Part shown: positions 49,084 through 51,022 of the stretch, piece by piece
How the letters are laid out: each line of letters begins with the position of its first letter
How positions within the stretch are numbered: the first letter of the stretch is position 1
Origin: Cypionkella sp.
GTDB taxonomy: Bacteria > Pseudomonadota > Alphaproteobacteria > Rhodobacterales > Rhodobacteraceae
Reading direction: 5' to 3'
DNA: 51,022 bases
Assembly: GCA_025458085.1 (NCBI GenBank)
Contig: JALOTC010000002.1
Span: forward strand, 1 to 51,022
Translations under genes and position numbers: made by a program
Notes under the pieces: generated by a model
What the model was told of the DNA's origin: nothing
What the model saw: only the letters and a program-made list of their open reading frames with translations
Database searches by the model: none

Positions 49084-50046
49084 ATGATCACCGTCACCCG
49101 CGATGCCTTTCCCCTTGCCCGCACCTTCACCATCAGCCGTGGCTCCAAAACCGTGGCAGAGGTGCTGACTGTCACCCTCACCCGCGATGGCATCACCGGC
49201 CGGGGCGAATGTGTCCCCTATGCCCGCTATGGCGAAAGCCTCGCCTCCGTCACGGCACAGATCGAAAGCCTCCCCCCCGGCATCACCCGCAGCGCTCTGC
49301 AACAGGCCCTGCCCCCCGGGGCCGCGCGCAATGCGGTGGATTGCGCGCTCTGGGATTGGGAGGCCAAATCCACAGGCCGCCGCGTCTGGGATCTCGCGGG
49401 CCTGCCCGCCCCCGCGCCCGCCCTGACCGCCTTCACCCTCTCGCTCGACACGCCCGCCGCGATGCAGGCCCAGGCCGCGGCCCATGCCCACCGCCCCGTT
49501 CTGAAAATCAAACTCGGCACGCCCGAGGATATGCCCCGCCTTCTCGCCGTGCGCGCAGGCGCCCCCCGCGCCACGCTCATCATCGATGCGAACGAAGGCT
49601 GGACCGCCGATATCTACGCCGATCTCGCCCCGCGCCTCGTCGCCCTCGGCGTGGCACTGGTCGAACAACCCCTCCCCGCCGGGCAGGACGAGGCGCTGCG
49701 CCATCTTCCCCGCCCGCTGCCCGTCTGCGCCGATGAATCCTGCCACGACCGGGCGAGCCTCGCCGCGCTGCGCGGCAAATACGACCTCGTGAACCTCAAG
49801 CTCGACAAGACCGGAGGTTTGACCGAGGCGCTCGCCACGTGCGACGCCGCCCGCGCCATGGGCTTCGGGCTGATGGTCGGCTGCATGGTCGGCTCCAGCC
49901 TCGCCATGGCCCCCGCCACGCTCCTAACCCAAGGCGCGGCCTTCACAGACCTTGACGGCCCGCTTCTGCTGGCCCAAGACCGCGACCACGCGCTTCTGTT
50001 CGATGAACAGGGCATCCACCCGCCACCGGCCCAACTCTGGGGATGA
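49084..50046 (+). CDS. Dipeptide epimerase / N-acetyl-D-glutamate racemase-type enolase-superfamily enzyme
   Basis: MITVTRDAFPLARTFTISRGSKTVAEVLTVTLTRDGITGRGECVPYARYGES...VLKIKLG...LIIDANEGWT...VEQPLPAG...VCADESCHDRASL...NLKLDKTGGLTEAL. Confidence 0.88.
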   Translation: MITVTRDAFPLARTFTISRGSKTVAEVLTVTLTRDGITGRGECVPYARYGESLASVTAQIESLPPGITRSALQQALPPGAARNAVDCALWDWEAKSTGRRVWDLAGLPAPAPALTAFTLSLDTPAAMQAQAAAHAHRPVLKIKLGTPEDMPRLLAVRAGAPRATLIIDANEGWTADIYADLAPRLVALGVALVEQPLPAGQDEALRHLPRPLPVCADESCHDRASLAALRGKYDLVNLKLDKTGGLTEALATCDAARAMGFGLMVGCMVGSSLAMAPATLLTQGAAFTDLDGPLLLAQDRDHALLFDEQGIHPPPAQLWG

Positions 50047-50916
50047 CCATGACCCGCATCGTCTATGTGAATGGCGACTACCTGCCCGAAACCGAAGCCC
50101 GCGTTTCCGTCTTTGATCGCGGCTTCCTCATGGCGGATGGCGTCTATGAGGTGACCAGCGTCCTCGGCGGCAAGCTGATCGATTTCGCAGGCCATTGCCG
50201 CCGCCTCGACCGTTCGCTCTCCGAACTCGAGATTTCCAACCCCCATTCCGATGACGACTGGCTCGCCATCCACCGCGAACTCGTGGCGCGCAACGGCATT
50301 GTTGATGGCATGGTCTATCTGCAAGTCACGCGCGGCAATCCGGGCGACCGCGATTTCGCCTATCCGCCCGCCGATCTGCCGCCCACCGTCGTCCTCTTCA
50401 CCCAGTCGAAGCCCGGCCTCGCCGAAAGCCCGATGGCCAAGACCGGCTGGCGCGTGATCTCCATCCCCGATGCCCGCTGGGCCCGCCGCGATATCAAGAC
50501 GGTCCAACTCCTCTACCCCTCCATGGGCAAGATGATGGCGAAAAAGGCCGGCGTCGATGATGCCTGGTTTGTCGAAGATGGCTTCGTGACCGAAGGCACC
50601 TCCAACAACGCCTATATCGTCAATCGTCAAAGGCAACCGCATCATCACCCGCGCACTGTCGAATGATATCCTCCACGGGATCACCCGCGCCGCCGTGCTC
50701 CGCTTCGCCCGCGAAGCCCAGTTCGAGGTGGAGGAACGCAACTTCACCATCGCCGAGGCGCAAGCGGCGGATGAGGCTTTCATCACCTCCGCCAGCGCCT
50801 TTGTCATGCCGGTGGTCGAAGTCGATGGCGCAAAGCTTGGCTCTGGCACCCCCGGCCCCGTGGCGGCCCGGATGCGCGAAATTTATCTGGACGAAATGCG
50901 CAAGGCGGCGGTGTGA
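50043..50916 (+). pseudogene. D-amino-acid transaminase (class IV PLP), frameshifted by a 7-bp tandem duplication
   Basis: N-terminal frame 50043..50666 (MTRIVYVNGDYLPETEARVSVFDRGFLMADGVYEVTSVLGGKLIDFAGH...DIKTVQLLYPSMGKMMAKKAG...VTEGTSNNAYIV) then C-terminal frame (KGNRIITRALSNDILHGITRAAVLRFAREAQFEVEERNFT...EIYLDEMRKAAV*); break at ATCGTCAATCGTCA, 50616-50629. Confidence 0.88.
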
Positions 50917-50946
50917 TCCGCCTACCCCAAAGTGCCACAGAATGCC

Positions 50947-50974
50947 AAAGGCGGGCCGCAGGGCCCGCCTTTTT
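50947..50974 (+). terminator. Rho-independent terminator
   Basis: AAAGGCGGGCC-GCAG-GGCCCGCCTTT-TT, 11-bp stem with T-run. Confidence 0.88.
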
Positions 50975-50986
50975 CCTGTCTCGGCC

Positions 50987-51022
50987 CTAGCGCAGCTCCA
51001 AATCCCCCGGCTGCACCGCAGA
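50987..51022 (-). CDS. C-terminal fragment of an unidentified convergent gene (...SAVQPGDLELR*)
   Basis: In-frame reading to a TAG stop at 50987-50989 on the minus strand, beyond the terminator; too short to identify. Confidence 0.3.
   Translation of the reverse strand, partial: SAVQPGDLELR

Overview
GC-rich alphaproteobacterial chromosome segment, Rhodobacteraceae-like by gene content and protein similarity recalled from memory (no search run). Main blocks: pbpC (partial) with an alpha-2-macroglobulin gene; a PAS hybrid histidine kinase; yaaA, recQ, yggT; an MFS transporter, mepA and a phytase-like esterase; a queuosine-precursor transporter preceded by what reads as a preQ1-I riboswitch; a small intergenic unit whose leader carries a 17-nt complement of the 16S rRNA 3' end in front of an 18-codon ORF; arfB, a class-III PLP phospho-lyase, an APH-fold kinase and a PiT transporter; a flagellar rod/hook operon flgBCDEFGHIJKL with a muramidase and a sigma-54 activator; a two-component cluster (one kinase apparently broken, one intact hybrid kinase, a LuxR-type regulator, and a Cys-free Oxidored_molyb-fold protein); a zinc-ribbon protein, ftsE, ftsX, plsC, accA, mcl1, a mandelate-racemase-fold epimerase, and a frameshifted D-amino-acid transaminase. 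Three genes look disrupted: the hybrid kinase, an SMR/SugE gene and the transaminase, the last by a visible 7-bp tandem duplication. No rRNA, tRNA, CRISPR or mobile element was recognised. The best candidates for follow-up are the 17400-17630 small RNA/sORF unit, the preQ1 riboswitch and the kinase + SUOX-like-protein sensory locus.
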